Shown here: positions 46,482 to 57,985 of the stretch, in pieces
Layout: every line of letters starts with the position of its first letter
Numbering within the stretch: position 1 is the first letter of the stretch
Source of the DNA: Luidia sarsii
Lineage: Eukaryota; Echinodermata; Asteroidea; Paxillosida; Luidiidae
Direction of reading: 5' to 3'
Length of the DNA stretch: 64,000 nucleotides
NCBI GenBank assembly: GCA_949987565.1
Contig: OX465110.1
Coordinates: forward strand, 1,522,233 to 1,586,232
Translations under genes and position numbers: made by a program
The notes under the pieces: generated by a model
Database searches by the model: none
The model's input: only the letters and a program-made list of their open reading frames with translations
Told to the model about the DNA's origin: nothing

Positions 46482-47408
46482 CTAATTTTCGTCTGGCTTG
46501 AGACGATTGGCAAACATCTTGTCATAGTAGGGCGTAGAGACATCGACACATCGAAGGATGTCTGGAGACAAAGACGAGCGATCTGGTAGACCACCAGGCT
46601 TCAGGAAGCATGAGCTATCGAATGCATTCTTGTAGTACTCCCCAAGCTTGTTTCCAGCCTGTACTGCGTTACACGCCACCCACTGCTTGGAAACAGCGCC
46701 CCCTGCCTCCCAGTTAAGAATGTCCTTTTCAAAGGGTAGGCCAATGGTCTTGAAGAGGGCAGACAGGGTCCCTTTAGGGTTTGCAAGAAGGTCATCGGAA
46801 TCGATAATGATCGCCTCTTGATCGTGCACCTCCTTCAGATAGTCCATCAGATCATACAACTCCTTGAATCCACGGCCTTTCGGGAGTAATGATTCTGGTA
46901 GATCGTCGAAATTGTACTCATCTATAGCCGGCTTCACCCAAAAACGAAAGGTCTTCTTCCAAGACGGGAAGACCTTGAGAGGGTGGCGGATGAGGAACAG
47001 ATGCCGGTAGCCGCTGGCGATGGAATCTTTATGAGATGTAACCACGTACGCCATGTCCTTGCAGAAGACCAGTCTCTTGCCCGTGTGTGCTTGTTCCAGC
47101 TGCTCCTTCACCCACTCGTAGCTGCACTGAGACGAGTCGAATGACGAAGACGATCCACCGTCGGCCGAGTCACCAGCCGAATGGTTTTCAAACATCTCCC
47201 TTATTTTTTCATCTAGAAAACTCGGGGTTTCGTAGTCGACCCTGTCTGGACCAAGTATCATTGCAGCAGCGTACGGTTCGAAGAACACCTTGGAATCCTC
47301 CACGAAGCTGAGACATTTGGACAGGACAGTGGAGGTCGACCGTGGAACAGTCCATATCATAAGTCGAACCTGCTTCTGTGAGGAGGTCATTTTCTTCTCA
47401 TCAGCCAT
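46482..47408 (-). CDS. P-loop sulfotransferase-like protein, array copy 8 (subfamily II)
   Basis: Uninterrupted 308-codon frame starting MADEKKMTSSQKQ. Patches: EPYAAAMILGPDRVDYETPS near 44, KKTFRFWVKPAIDEYNFDDL near 150 and EAGGAVSKQWVACNAVQAG near 234. It is unique in the array in having LPFEKDILNW where every other copy has LPFDEKIL(K/N)W, and in DSIASGY for DSIP(S/G)GY. The 5' intron (47409-47650) is conserved. The 3' flank has a different AT-rich sequence from subfamily I. Confidence 0.88.
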   Translation of the reverse strand: MADEKKMTSSQKQVRLMIWTVPRSTSTVLSKCLSFVEDSKVFFEPYAAAMILGPDRVDYETPSFLDEKIREMFENHSAGDSADGGSSSSFDSSQCSYEWVKEQLEQAHTGKRLVFCKDMAYVVTSHKDSIASGYRHLFLIRHPLKVFPSWKKTFRFWVKPAIDEYNFDDLPESLLPKGRGFKELYDLMDYLKEVHDQEAIIIDSDDLLANPKGTLSALFKTIGLPFEKDILNWEAGGAVSKQWVACNAVQAGNKLGEYYKNAFDSSCFLKPGGLPDRSSLSPDILRCVDVSTPYYDKMFANRLKPDEN

Positions 47409-48049
47409 CTGTTCATTAAAAGGTGGACAGAAAAATGCAATTAGGTGGTGCTGATATCCTAGCTATAGTGGGCTTCATTCGTGTCATTCTCTCTACCAGA
47501 ATGTCCTTTGTTCAAGTCGCGTGATATACAACCCCTAAAATTCCATTGGTCACAGGAACGTCTGTCGTGTTAGGAAATACTTGGGCATTGTTTCAGAGAA
47601 TTGACAATCCAACTTATTCGTTAATTACAGGATTTTTCTTTGGCACTTACCTTGTGAACTTGCACACAACCTTCTTGTTCTTTGAATAGCAATATAATCG
47701 TACACCACTCCCTCTTTGAACAAACTTCGACTCGATAGCGAAATGGTTTGGACTTTGGATGCGTCTGAAGTGTTTCAACTGTCAGGGTTTAATTGAAGAT
47801 ATACACATACAGGGAATCATTATGCTGTCACGTGTTACTCGATCTTTGCGACAAAGTTTGTTACCAGGGTCAGTGGTATCGTCGCTTTGAGTACACAAGG
47901 GTCCATAAGAAACAAATGCTATAGATGAAACGCCCGTCATGTGACCTATGACGTTTTCAGTAATGACAGATGGAAGGGTTATCTTTTTAACGATTCAATA
48001 CATATTGCACCATATGTCATCCACTATATTAAAAAGGGATCTAACCAGA

Positions 48050-48440
48050 AAAGACCAGACCAGACCAGTCTGGACTAGACCGAACCATAGGAAGGGCAGG
48101 GTAGATCACGTCACGTCATACAGTCACGTCACCTCACATCATGTCACCTCACGTCACGTTACATCACGTCACATCACGTTACATCACGTCACGTCACGTC
48201 ACGTCACATCACGTTACCTCACGTCACGTCACATCACGTCACATCATGTCACGTCACGTTACATCACGTCACATCACATCACGTGACATCACGTCGCGTC
48301 ACGTCACATCACGTCACATTACGTCATATTACGTCACCTCACCTCACGTCACGTCATACAGTCACGTCACACACGTCACATCACGTCGCGTCACGTCACC
48401 TCACGTCACATTACGTCACGTCATGTCATATCACGTCAAT
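48050..48440. repeat. CCAGAC stretch plus CACGTCA array, spacer of copies 8/9
   Basis: Starts with AGACCAGACCAGTCTGGACT, a common GGAAGGGCAGGGTAGATCACG link, then some 60 units of five bases (TCACG, TTACG, TCACA). Matches 58127-58510 almost exactly, including the link and many unit variants. Confidence 0.92.
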
Positions 48441-49213
48441 TAAAATCAGTCTTTGTTAGCTGAAGTGGAGTTTAAGAAATCCGTCCAAAAATTAACGCAA
48501 AGGTGAACAGAGTATCAATTGGATCCATTTAATTAATCTCTTTCATTTCAGGCATGTCAGGAATGTGGAAGCTTCTTAATACAAAAAATCACTAATAGAC
48601 TACAGGCAAACAAGAATTAGTTCCACTATCTTGTTTGTAGTAACAAACATTCAATGGTAAATGTACCACTCATTACTTTAGATAATCGATATACATGAAT
48701 CCATACATCATTATGATCCCCTGAATAGCTCCATTCAATGTTGACGTCATTTCTGTAAAATCTGACAAACCTGCCACAAAATACCGGTACTGATATCTGC
48801 ACTGTGCCTATAGCGCTTGCATTTGTAAACGATCATATCAGGTACTTTTTTGATTTCACAACGTTCAAACATTCTTCATAATTATTAAGTGTGACATAAC
48901 CGTTTGCTTTAAGCGAATAATTATTAATTACTTTTTGCAAAAAATATTAACTCCATTTTACTTATAATTTAAGACTCAACCTAAGCTACTTCTTCGAAGA
49001 AAAGTAAAATTTAGCCAAATTGTAAAAAAATATGAAAATGCTAATCCAAACTTGTACCAACGTCGATCAAAACGTCAATTATGGTTTAATAGCAGCATAT
49101 ATAAGTGCTTGATTTTCTTGCTCAAAATCATTCACCAACGCTAATTATTTCTGATAATTTTTTTTATTGAGTTTGCTGCCACCAATAGTCTCAAAGCACC
49201 ATCACCCGGGCCT

Positions 49214-50140
49214 CTAATTGTCGTCTGGCTTGAGACGATTGGCGAACATCTTGTCATAGTAGGGCATAGAGAAATCGACACATCGAAGGATGTCTGGAGA
49301 CAAAGACGAGCGATCTGGTAGACCACCAGGCTTCAGGAAGCACGAGCTATCAAATGCATTCTTGTAGTACTCCCCAAGCTTGTTTCCAGCCTGTGCTGCG
49401 TTACACACCACCCACTGCTTGGAAACAGCGCCCCCTGCCTCCCACTTCAGAATCTTCTCGTCAAAGGGTAGGCCGATGGTCTTGAAGAGGGCAGACAGGG
49501 TCCCTTTAGGGTTGGCAAGAAGGTCATCGGAATCGATAATGATCGCCTCTTGATCGTGCACCTCCTTCAGATAATCCATCAGATCATACAACTCCTTGAA
49601 TCCACGGCCTTTCGGGAGTAATGATTCTGGTAGATCGTCGAAATTGTACTCATCTATAGCCGGCTTCACCCAAAAACGAAAGGTCTTCTTCCAAGACGGG
49701 AAGACCTTGAGAGGGTGGCGGATGAGGAACAGATGCCGGTAGCCGCTGGGGATGGAATCTTTATGAGATGTAACCACGTACGCCATGTCCTTGCAGAAGA
49801 CCAGTCTCTTGCCCGTGTGTGCTTGTTCCAGCTGCTCCTTCACCCACTCGTAGCTGCACTGAGACGATTCGAATGACGAAGACGATCCACCGTCGGCCGA
49901 GTCACCAGCCGAATGGTTTTCAAACATCTCCCTTATTTTTTCATCTAGAAAACTCGGGGTTTCGTAGTCGACCCTGTCTGGACCAAGTATCATTGCAGCA
50001 GCGTACGGTTCGAAGAACACCTTGGAATCCTCCACGAAGCTGAGACATTTGGACAGGACAGTGGAGGTCGACCGTGGAACAGTCCATATCATAAGTCGAA
50101 CCTGCTTCTGTGAGGAGGTCATTTTCTTCTCATCAGCCAT
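49214..50140 (-). CDS. P-loop sulfotransferase-like protein, array copy 9 (subfamily II)
   Basis: Uninterrupted 308-codon frame very close to copy 8, with the same EPYAAAMILGPDRV and KKTFRFWVKPAIDEYNF patches. It has the usual LPFDEKILKW, WVVCNAAQAG near 243, and Glu in SSFESSQ where the others have Asp. The 5' intron donor is GTCAGT in place of GTAAGT. AATAAA lies about 45 nt after the stop on the minus strand. Its upstream flank breaks off at about 50512, where a foreign block begins. Confidence 0.88.
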   Translation of the reverse strand: MADEKKMTSSQKQVRLMIWTVPRSTSTVLSKCLSFVEDSKVFFEPYAAAMILGPDRVDYETPSFLDEKIREMFENHSAGDSADGGSSSSFESSQCSYEWVKEQLEQAHTGKRLVFCKDMAYVVTSHKDSIPSGYRHLFLIRHPLKVFPSWKKTFRFWVKPAIDEYNFDDLPESLLPKGRGFKELYDLMDYLKEVHDQEAIIIDSDDLLANPKGTLSALFKTIGLPFDEKILKWEAGGAVSKQWVVCNAAQAGNKLGEYYKNAFDSSCFLKPGGLPDRSSLSPDILRCVDFSMPYYDKMFANRLKPDDN

Positions 50141-51593
50141 CTGTTCATTAAAAGGTGGACAGAAAAATGCAATTAGGTGGTGCTGATATCCTAGCTATAG
50201 TGGGCTTCATTCGTGTCATTCTCTCTACCAGAATGTCCTTTGTTCAAGTCGCGTGATATACAACCCCTACAATTCCATTGGTCACAGGAACGTCTGTCAT
50301 GTTAGGAAATACTTGGGCATTGTTTCAGAGAATTGAAAATCCAACTTATTCGTTAATTACAGGATTTTTCTTTGGCACTGACCTTGAGAACTTGCACACA
50401 ACCTTCTTATTCTTTGAATAGCAATATAATCGTACACCACTCCCTCTTTGAACAAACTTCGACTCGATAGCGAAATGGTTTGGACTTTGGATGCGTCTGA
50501 AGTGTTTCAACTCAGTCAGTTAGCAGCGTACCGAAAAGTGCTTTCGTTTATTTTGCTACGTATGCACAACTCGTTCGGTTTTGCATATTTTATTATTATT
50601 ATTATTATTTATTCATGCCATTCAATTTACAACACATACAAGGAGATTGGAGGTACCATTTTTAAATTCGTTTTTATGAAAACTTGTCTTTAAATTTGTG
50701 AATAACGCAGAAATTACTGAAGAAAACAGTCTAATGCTACGATACAGAGAACTCGTTTGCTTTTATAAAGTTGATTTGGAGAAATATGACGTCCGAAAAT
50801 ATGTCGTTACTGTAGTGAATTTTTGGTCACTGAAAAATGGCAATTTTTCCTACTTAAACGCGGTTAGGCAGAATGAACTTACAATTTGTTGGAAAGCTAC
50901 ATCCTTTTTCTTATCTATCACCACACCAGTATATCCTAAATCTGCATGAAACAGTCAGGTTCACCTAAAACATTTCGACCTTCGCGAGTTTTCGACTCCC
51001 GGAATTCGCCGTTGTACGAGTACGTGTACGACATGAATGGGCGTGTTTGATTGGTTAAAACGCAAGACAGCCATGCCCCTTGACCAATCCAGCACAGCTA
51101 CACTCACGCATAGGGGTATTTCCTAATGTTGGGTATCCTGCTTCGTATGGTGTACCGTGTGCGTCTGAATGCAACCCCATGGGTGCCTGACTATAACAAT
51201 AGACTGGTTTATCTGTCCAGCCCACAACGCTAGCCTCCATTTTCTAGTTAGAGCTTTTTCGCCCTTTTTATATTAACGTTAAAGTTTCAATCACAAGTTC
51301 CTCATCAGAACGCACTGGTATATTTTTTTACTCCCAATAATCAAAACAGAAGTTATCCTAACTATGAATAAATTTGAATACAATCACATTAATAGTCAAA
51401 TATAGACAGGAAAATCAGTAAATTAAAATTCCCTTAGTCCTGGATCACAATCTGGACAAAAGTTCTTTTGAATTAAAAAGAAATCTTGCTGTCTTTTCGA
51501 AGTTGGAAGAAATACAGAAAATCTCCAAAAAAGAACACAAGTCAATCATCATTTCATTTGTTGGTTGGTACTTGGTAGGTTTATTTTTCTCCA

Positions 51594-52175
51594 TAACATT
51601 TTCAGCTGCAGAGAGGTCTCAAGTTCAAACAAAATATGATTAACACATCACAAATATAATTAACACATCACAAATAAACACTGATATAAAACACGATGAA
51701 AATATTGTAAATATTTGTTGGCCGAATATCTTTGGTGATATAAAAATATATTGAGGGAATGGAAAAACAGTTTGGCATATTGTTTGATATTGCATAAAAA
51801 TGATTACTGAATACGGTTTCTTGCATCAAAACATCACATCATGTCACCACTATAAAAATAAATACAAAATGTCAGGCAAGTGAACTGGAAAGAAAAAAAT
51901 CAAGTAATAAACTGGTTTAAATTACTTGCACAAAATAAGCATTTTGCAAATAAATGGTACGTTGAGTTTTCTGCATAACATTTTCAGCTTCAGAGAGGTC
52001 TCAGGTTCACACCAATATTACAACACAATGCAAAATATAAAACACATCACAAATAAACACTGATATAAAACACAATGAAAGTAATGTAAATATTTGTTGG
52101 TTGAATATCTTTGGTGATATAAAAAATATACTTAGGAATGGAAAAACAGTTTGGCATATTGTTTGATATTGCATA
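51594..52175. repeat. Two ~205-bp direct repeats, 380 bp apart
   Basis: 51594-51803 and 51975-52175 are alike, both starting ATAACATTTTCAGCT and both with GAATATCTTTGGTGATATAA and CAGTTTGGCATATTGTTTGA. They lie just beyond the 3' end of the SGNH/proline-rich frame and may be duplicated 3' flank. Confidence 0.85.
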
Positions 52176-52264
52176 TACATAAGGCTTGGGCACCGGAGGT
52201 GTAGAGGGGGTATTTAGAAATGTATTTTTTGATTGTTATAATTTTTGATTTTATGATTTTTATG

Positions 52265-52270
52265 TTTTAT
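52265..52270 (-). terminator. Poly(A) signal AATAAA after the SGNH/proline-rich frame
   Basis: AATAAA on the minus strand 14 bases past the TGA (52284-52286). Suitable position for a short 3' UTR, but AT-rich surroundings make chance occurrence possible. Confidence 0.35.
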
Positions 52271-52283
52271 TATACTTATTTAA

Positions 52284-55200
52284 TCATCTTAACACCGGAG
52301 GCTTGGGCACCGGAGGCTTGGGCACCAGAGGCTTGGGCACCGGAGGCTTGGGCACCGGAGGCTTGGGCACCGGAGGCTTGGGCAGCTGAGGCTTGGGCAG
52401 CTGAGGCTTGGGCACCAGAGGCTTGGGCACCGGAGGCTTGGGCACCGGAGGCTTTGGCACCAGAGGCTTGGGCACCGGAGGCTTGGGCAGCTGAGGCTTG
52501 GGCACCGGAGGCTTGGGCACCAGAGGCTTGGGCACCGGAGGCTTGGGCAGCGGAGGCTTGGGCACCGGAGGCTTGGGCACCGGAGGCTTGGGCACCGGAG
52601 GCTTGGGCAGCTGAGGCTTGGGCACCGGAGGCTTGGGCACCGGAGGCTTGGGCACCGGAGGCTTGGGCACCGGAGGCTTGGGCACCGGAGGCTTGGGCAC
52701 CGGAGGCTTGGGCACCGGAGGCTTTGGCACCAGAGGCTTGGGCACCGGAGGCTTGGGCAGCTGAGGCTTGGGCACCGGAGGCTTGGGCACCAGAGGCTTG
52801 GGCACCGGAGGCTTGGGCAGCTGAGGCTTGGGCACCGGAGGCTTGGGCAGCTGAGGCTTGGGCACCGGAGGCTTGGGCACCGGAGGCTTGGGCAGCTGAG
52901 GCTTGGGCACCGGAGGCTTGGGCAGCTGAGGCTTGGGCAGCTGAGGCTTGGGCACCGGAGGCTTGGGCACCGGAGGCTTGGGCAGCTGAGGCTTGGGCAC
53001 CGGAGGCTTGGGCAGCTGAGGCTTGGGCAGCTGAGGCTTGGGCACCAGAGGCTTGGGCACCGGAGGCTTGGGCAGCTGAGGCTTGGGCACCGGAGGCTTG
53101 GGCAGCGGAGGCTTGGGCACCGGAGGCTTGGGCACCGGAGGCTTGGGCACCGGAGGCTTGGGCAGCTGAGGCTTGGGCACCGGAGGCTTGGGCACCGGAG
53201 GCTTGGGCACCGGAGGCTTGGGCACCGGAGGCTTGGGCACCGGAGGCTTGGGCACCGGAGGCTTGGGCACCGGAGGCTTGGGCAGCTGAGGCTTGGGCAC
53301 CGGAGGCTTGGGCAGCTGAGGCTTGGGCAGCTGAGGCTTGGGCACCGGAGGCTTTGGCACCGGAGGCTTTGGCACCGGAGGCTTGGGCACCGGAGGCTTG
53401 GGCACCAGAGGCTTGGGCACCAGAGGCTTGGGCACCAGAGGCTTGGGCAGCTGAGGCTTGGGCAGCTGAGGCTTGGGCACCGGAGGCTTGGGCACCGGAG
53501 GCTTGGGCAGCTGAGGCTTGGGCAGCTGTGGCTTGGGCAGCTGAGGCTTGGGCAGCTGAGGCTTTGGCACCGGAGGCTTTGGCACCGGAGGCTTGGGCAC
53601 CGGAGGCTTGGGCACCAGAGGCTTGGGCAGCTGAGACTTGGGCAGCTGAGGCTTGGGCACCGGAGGCTTGGGCACCGGAGGCTTGGGCAGCTGAGGCTTG
53701 GGCACCGGAGGCTTGGGCAGCTGAGTCTTGGGCAGCTGAGGCTTGGGCACCAGAGGCTTGGGCAGCTGAGTCTTGGGCAGCTGAGGCTTGGGCAGCTGAG
53801 ACTTGGGCAGCTGAGTCTTGGGCAGCTGAGGCTTGGGCACCGGAGGCTTGGGCACCGGAGGCTTGGGCAGCTGAGGCTTGGGCAGCTGAGTCTTGGGCAC
53901 CGGAGGCTTGGGCAGCTGAGACTTGGGCAGCTGAGTCTTGGGCAGCTGAGGCTTGGGCACCGGAGGCTTGGGCAGCTGAGACTTGGGCACCGGAGGCTTG
54001 GGCAGCTGAGGCTTGGGCACCAGAGGCTTGGGCACCGGAGGCTTGGGCACCAGAGGCTTGGGCAGCTGAGGCTTGGGCACCAGAGGCTTGGGCACCGGAG
54101 GCTTGGGCACCAGAGGCTTGGGCACCGGAGGCTTGGGCAGCTGAGGCTTGGGCAGCTGAGGCTTGGGCACCGGAGGCTTGGGCACCGGAGGCTTGGGCAC
54201 CGGAGGCTTGGGCAGCTGAGTCTTGGGCACCGGAGGCTTGGGCAGCTGAGACTTGGGCAGCTGAGTCTTGGGCAGCTGAGGCTTGGGCACCGGAGGCTTG
54301 GGCAGCTGAGACTTGGGCACCGGAGGCTTGGGCAGCTGAGGCTTGGGCACCAGAGGCTTGGGCACCGGAGGCTTGGGCACCAGAGGCTTGGGCAGCTGAG
54401 GCTTGGGCACCAGAGGCTTGGGCACCGGAGGCTTGGGCACCAGAGGCTTGGGCACCGGAGGCTTGGGCAGCTGAGGCTTGGGCAGCTGAGGCTTGGGCAC
54501 CGGAGGCTTGGGCACCGGAGGCTTGGGCACCGGAGGCTTGGGCACTGGAGGCTTGGGCAGCTGAGGCTTGGGCACCGGAGGCTTGGGCAGCTGAGGCTTG
54601 GTCAGCTGAGGCTTGGGCAGCTGAGGCTTGGGCACCGGAGGCTTGGGCACCGGAGGCTTGGGCACCGGAGGCTTGGGCACCGGAGGCTTGGGCACCGGAG
54701 GCTTGGGCAGCTCAGGCTTGGGCACCGGAGGCTTGGGCAGCTGAGGCTTGGGCAGCTGACGCTTGGGCAGCTGAGGCTTGGGCAGCTGAGGCTTGGGCAC
54801 CGGAGGCTTGGGCACCGGAGGCTTGGGCAGCTGAGGCTTGGGCAGCTGAGGCTTGGGCAGCTGAGGCTTGGGCAGCGGAGGCTTGGGCACCGGAGGCTTG
54901 GGCACCGGAGGCTTGGGCACCGGAGGCTTGGGCACCGGAGGCTTGGGCACCAGAGGCTTGGGCACCAGAGGCTTGGGCACCAGAGGCTTGGGCAGCTGAG
55001 GCTTGGGCAGCTGAGGCTTGGGCACCGGAGGCTTGGGCACCAGAGGCTTGGGCACCAGAGGCTTGGGCAGCTGAGGCTTGGGCAGCTGAGGCTTGGGCAG
55101 CTGAGGCTTTGGCACCGGAGGCTTTGGCACCGGAGGCTTGGGCACCGGAGGCTTGGGCACCAGAGGCTTGGGCAGCTGAGACTTGGGCAGCTGAGGCTTG

Positions 55201-56469
55201 GGCAGCGGAGGCTTGGGCACCGGAGGCTTGGGCACCGGAGGCTTGGGCACCGGAGGCTTGGGCACCAGAGGCTTGGGCAGCTGAGGCTTGGGCAGCTGAG
55301 GCTTGGGCAGCTGAGGCTTGGGCAGCTGAGGCTTGGGCACCGGAGGCTTGGGCACCGGAGGCTTGGGCACCGGAGGCTTGGGCACCGGAGGCTTGGGCAC
55401 CGGAGGCTTGGGCACCGGAGGCTTGGGCACCGGAGGCTTGGGCACTGGAGGCTTGGGCACCGGAGGCTTGGGCACCGGAGGCTTGGGCACCGGAGGCTTG
55501 GGCAGCTGAGGCTTGGGCACCGGAGGCTTGGGCACCGGAGGCTTGGGCACCGGAGGCTTGGGCACCGGAGGCTTGGGCAGCGGAGGCTTGGGCAGCGGAG
55601 GCTTGGGCACCGGAGGCTTGGGCAGCGGAGGCTTGGGCATCTGAGGCTTGGGCAGCTGAGGCTTGGGCACCAGAGGCTTGGGCACCGGAGGCTTGGGCAC
55701 CGGAGGCTTGGGCAGCGGAGGCTTGGGCAGTGGAGGCTTGGGCACCGGAGGCTTGGGCAGCGGAGGCTTGGGCAGCTGAGGCTTGGGCACCGGAGGCTTG
55801 GGCACCGGAGGCTTTGGAATGGAGCCACTGACGACAGCAGATTGAGACAGATTGGCTTTCTTACGCTTTCGCCGCACCAATATCTGCAGTTCCTTGGGAA
55901 CTCTCCGCTCAGCTGGCACTCCAGGGATGACCCGCACAAGAACCCTCTCGACCACTTTCTGTAGTGCTGCTCCAAACCTGATGTTGCCATCAAAGCTCAG
56001 ATGCAACCCATCTGCTGCGAAGCAACTTCGCCTAAAGATGTCATCGGTGATGTCGACAAATTTGACACCAGCAAACTTCAGGCACAATTTGGCTAAGTGA
56101 ACATTATAAATTCTAGCCGCTTCAGCTAGTGATGGATCGTCAAAGCGGGGTAACATCCCACTGACGATGATGCTGGCATCGGGAAACCTTTCCCTGGTTT
56201 TCTAGAGGAGACCTGCATAGTCCTTCAGGAAAGGATGCAAAAATGACCTGCCTAGATCATTAGTGCCAACATGTAGCACTACAACATGTGGCTCGTCGCT
56301 GAACGTTATCTCCTCCACAGTACCTCGCAGGCGACGTAGAGTGCTCCCTGGTTTAGTTAGGACCTCTGGAATAAACCAGTCGCTATAAAGATTTCCGGGC
56401 AGGTACCTGGTGATGGAGTCACCAAAAATCTGTACACGAAACCAGGGAAGGTCACTCTGAGTGCTGGGC
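52284..56469 (-). pseudogene. SGNH/GDSL-type hydrolase domain fused to a ~1170-residue Lys-Pro-rich repeat, with one internal stop
   Basis: On the minus strand, a likely splice acceptor (CAACTTACAG, ending at 56470) opens a frame that runs to TGA at 52284. It has a single in-frame TAG at 56202-56204. Block I (IFGDSITRYL, GDS at 56415-56423), block III (VLHVGTNDLG, near 56267) and block V (ADGLHLSFDG) of the SGNH hydrolase family are in the same frame. They supply the nucleophile Ser, oxyanion Gly/Asn and the Asp-x-x-His pair, so the fold is complete but for the stop. Then comes a basic linker (RRKRKKANLS) and the KPPVP/KPQLP repeat. SGNH domains hydrolyse esters and also occur in some invertebrate mobile elements; the role here is unknown. 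Starting at the internal Met (56156) would lose GDS and GTND. The stop may be a true null, a polymorphism or a sequence error. Upstream exons are not found. Confidence 0.6.
52291..55815. repeat. 15-bp minisatellite, ~235 units in one unbroken register
   Basis: Unit GGCTTGGGCACCGGA with main variants GGCTTGGGCAGCTGA, CACCAGA, CAGCGGA, and rare GAGACTTG, GAGTCTTG and GCTTTGGC. All length changes are multiples of 15, so both strands stay open: Ala-Pro-Glu-Ala-Trp on plus, Lys-Pro-Pro-Val-Pro and Arg-Cys-Pro-Ser-Leu on minus. The minus frame continuous with the SGNH domain is the likely coding one; the plus-strand frame is a shadow. Confidence 0.97.
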
Positions 56470-56689
56470 CTGTAAGTTGTGAAATGGAAGGGCCAAAAAT
56501 GGTATTATTATTCTTGTGTTATGTAATTCAAAAATAAAATTAAAAACATAACAGATTATTACTGGCACCCAAAACTAAGCTCAGCTCAGAGAAAATTGAC
56601 ATTTCATGAAATCTAAACTGGTTGACAAAGGTGAAATCTCAATCAACGAGTAAATATCAATGTAACAGTTGTTCAAATTTTATTGCATG

Positions 56690-56940
56690 GCTTTGCGTTT
56701 TTGTGGATGAAAAATTGGGAAGTGAAAATTTAGCCGGCGCTGTCAAAGTTTTGTACAACCGGCCTTTTCTGATTGGCTGGAGAATGTTTTGCCAGCACCG
56801 GCACTCATGTCAACAAATATGTCACGGCACTGGCAAATGTTTTGTACAACTGGCCTTTTCCGATTGGCTGGAGAGTGGAGAACGTTTTGCCAGCACCGGC
56901 ATTCAAATATTCATGCCAACAAAGATGTAACAGTATGACA
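56690..56940 (-). promoter_or_regulatory. Duplicated ~100-bp segment with CCAAT boxes, candidate promoter
   Basis: Two direct copies (about 56747-56830 and 56838-56935) each contain GTTTTGTACAAC, GATTGGCTGGAGA and GTTTTGCCAGCACCGGC. On the minus strand these give CCAATC boxes about 300-400 bp upstream of the SGNH exon. Placement is suggestive; no TATA box or initiator is clear. Confidence 0.35.
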
Positions 56941-57141
56941 GTGGGTATGGACCTTCAGTTTATAAACCAACCAAAAGTGAAATACAGATGAGAAATTAAA
57001 AATTCAACGTGGAGACATTAAAAAAATGGCAAGTTCCATACTGAACAAATAAAATGCCACTCAAATATAACAGTTGAGGTCTGATTAATTCTAATTGGTA
57101 TGTTTTAATATCATTATTTTAATGTGACATATTTCTTTAAA

Positions 57142-57826
57142 CGCTGTGGCTATTGTTACGGCAGCCGTAACGCAACTTCCATTTTCTATAGTTACGGCAC
57201 TGCAATTGCGCAAGCGCGAGGACATGTCAAATTTTGTTGCATGGGGTATAAACCCCACATGCATAGGCAGCGCCGCCTCAAGCTCAGTACAGGCACAAGA
57301 AACATGGCAAATTCTCTGGCTGTAGGCACATATTTTGCTTATCTTGAAGCAATATCCCTGTTATTATCGGAATGCAAAAAGGTGTCTTTTAGTCAATCAT
57401 TTATAGAAGATTCTCTCGCACGGTGAGATCGGCAAAAAAACGGGTCCCTAACAAAGTCGTCAGCGATGCACTGTACTACGATGTCGACTTCGCGTGCGTG
57501 CATGTGACGGCAGAAAATACGAGAAGTCATTCGATTTTAGGGAGGTTTAAAAGACCACTATACAAATTATAAAACTATTGTACCTATAAATCAACGTTGT
57601 AATTTTCTTTAATCAAACAGCGGCAACAAATAATGATGCAAATGCAACAAATCAAGATCAAGCACGACGGCCGGGCGGCAGCGTCGCAAGCTAACATCGC
57701 GCTTCAGCTTCCAAAGTAGTCAGTGTACATGTTCGATCTGGCTTGTCCTCGCGCTTGCGCAGTTGCAGTGCCGTAACTATAGAAAATGGAAGTTGCGTTA
57801 CGGCTGCCGTAACAATAGCCACAGCG
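57142..57826. mobile_element. 685-bp MITE with 83-bp TIRs and a 9-bp target duplication
   Basis: 57142-57224 and 57744-57826 are inverted copies with a single mismatch, starting CGCTGTGGCTATTGTTACGG. TTCTTTAAA flanks both ends (57133-57141 and 57827-57835). Each TIR holds an inner palindrome TTACGGCAGCCGTAA. The interior has no transposase frame. Long TIRs with a 9-bp duplication fit the Mutator/MULE group. Confidence 0.9.
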
Positions 57827-57904
57827 TTCTTTAAATCATTTAAGTTCATCAAGGTCTTGTAAAAATAGTTCAGGTCTACTCTAGATAGTAAATGTCTTCA
57901 GTGA

Positions 57905-57985
57905 ATCTACTACTACTAGTACTAGTACTACTACTACTATAGTTACCTACTAGAACTAGTTTAGTAGGCCTACTAGTACTAGTAA
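57905..57985. repeat. CTA/ACTAGT microsatellite
   Basis: Runs of CTACTA and ACTAGTACTAGT between the MITE and the resumed array spacer. Confidence 0.8.

Noticed and set aside
50448..50949. Two short open frames at the start of the 7.6-kb block
   Set aside because: AT-driven, about 80 codons each, no domain; the first crosses the block's breakpoint.
52291..55815. CRISPR-like array
   Set aside because: Units are contiguous without unique spacers, in an animal genome; it is a minisatellite.
52220..55831. 1203-codon plus-strand Ala-Pro-Glu-Ala-Trp frame
   Set aside because: Shadow of the 15-bp array; no non-repeat domain is attached, unlike the minus-strand frame that continues into the SGNH domain.
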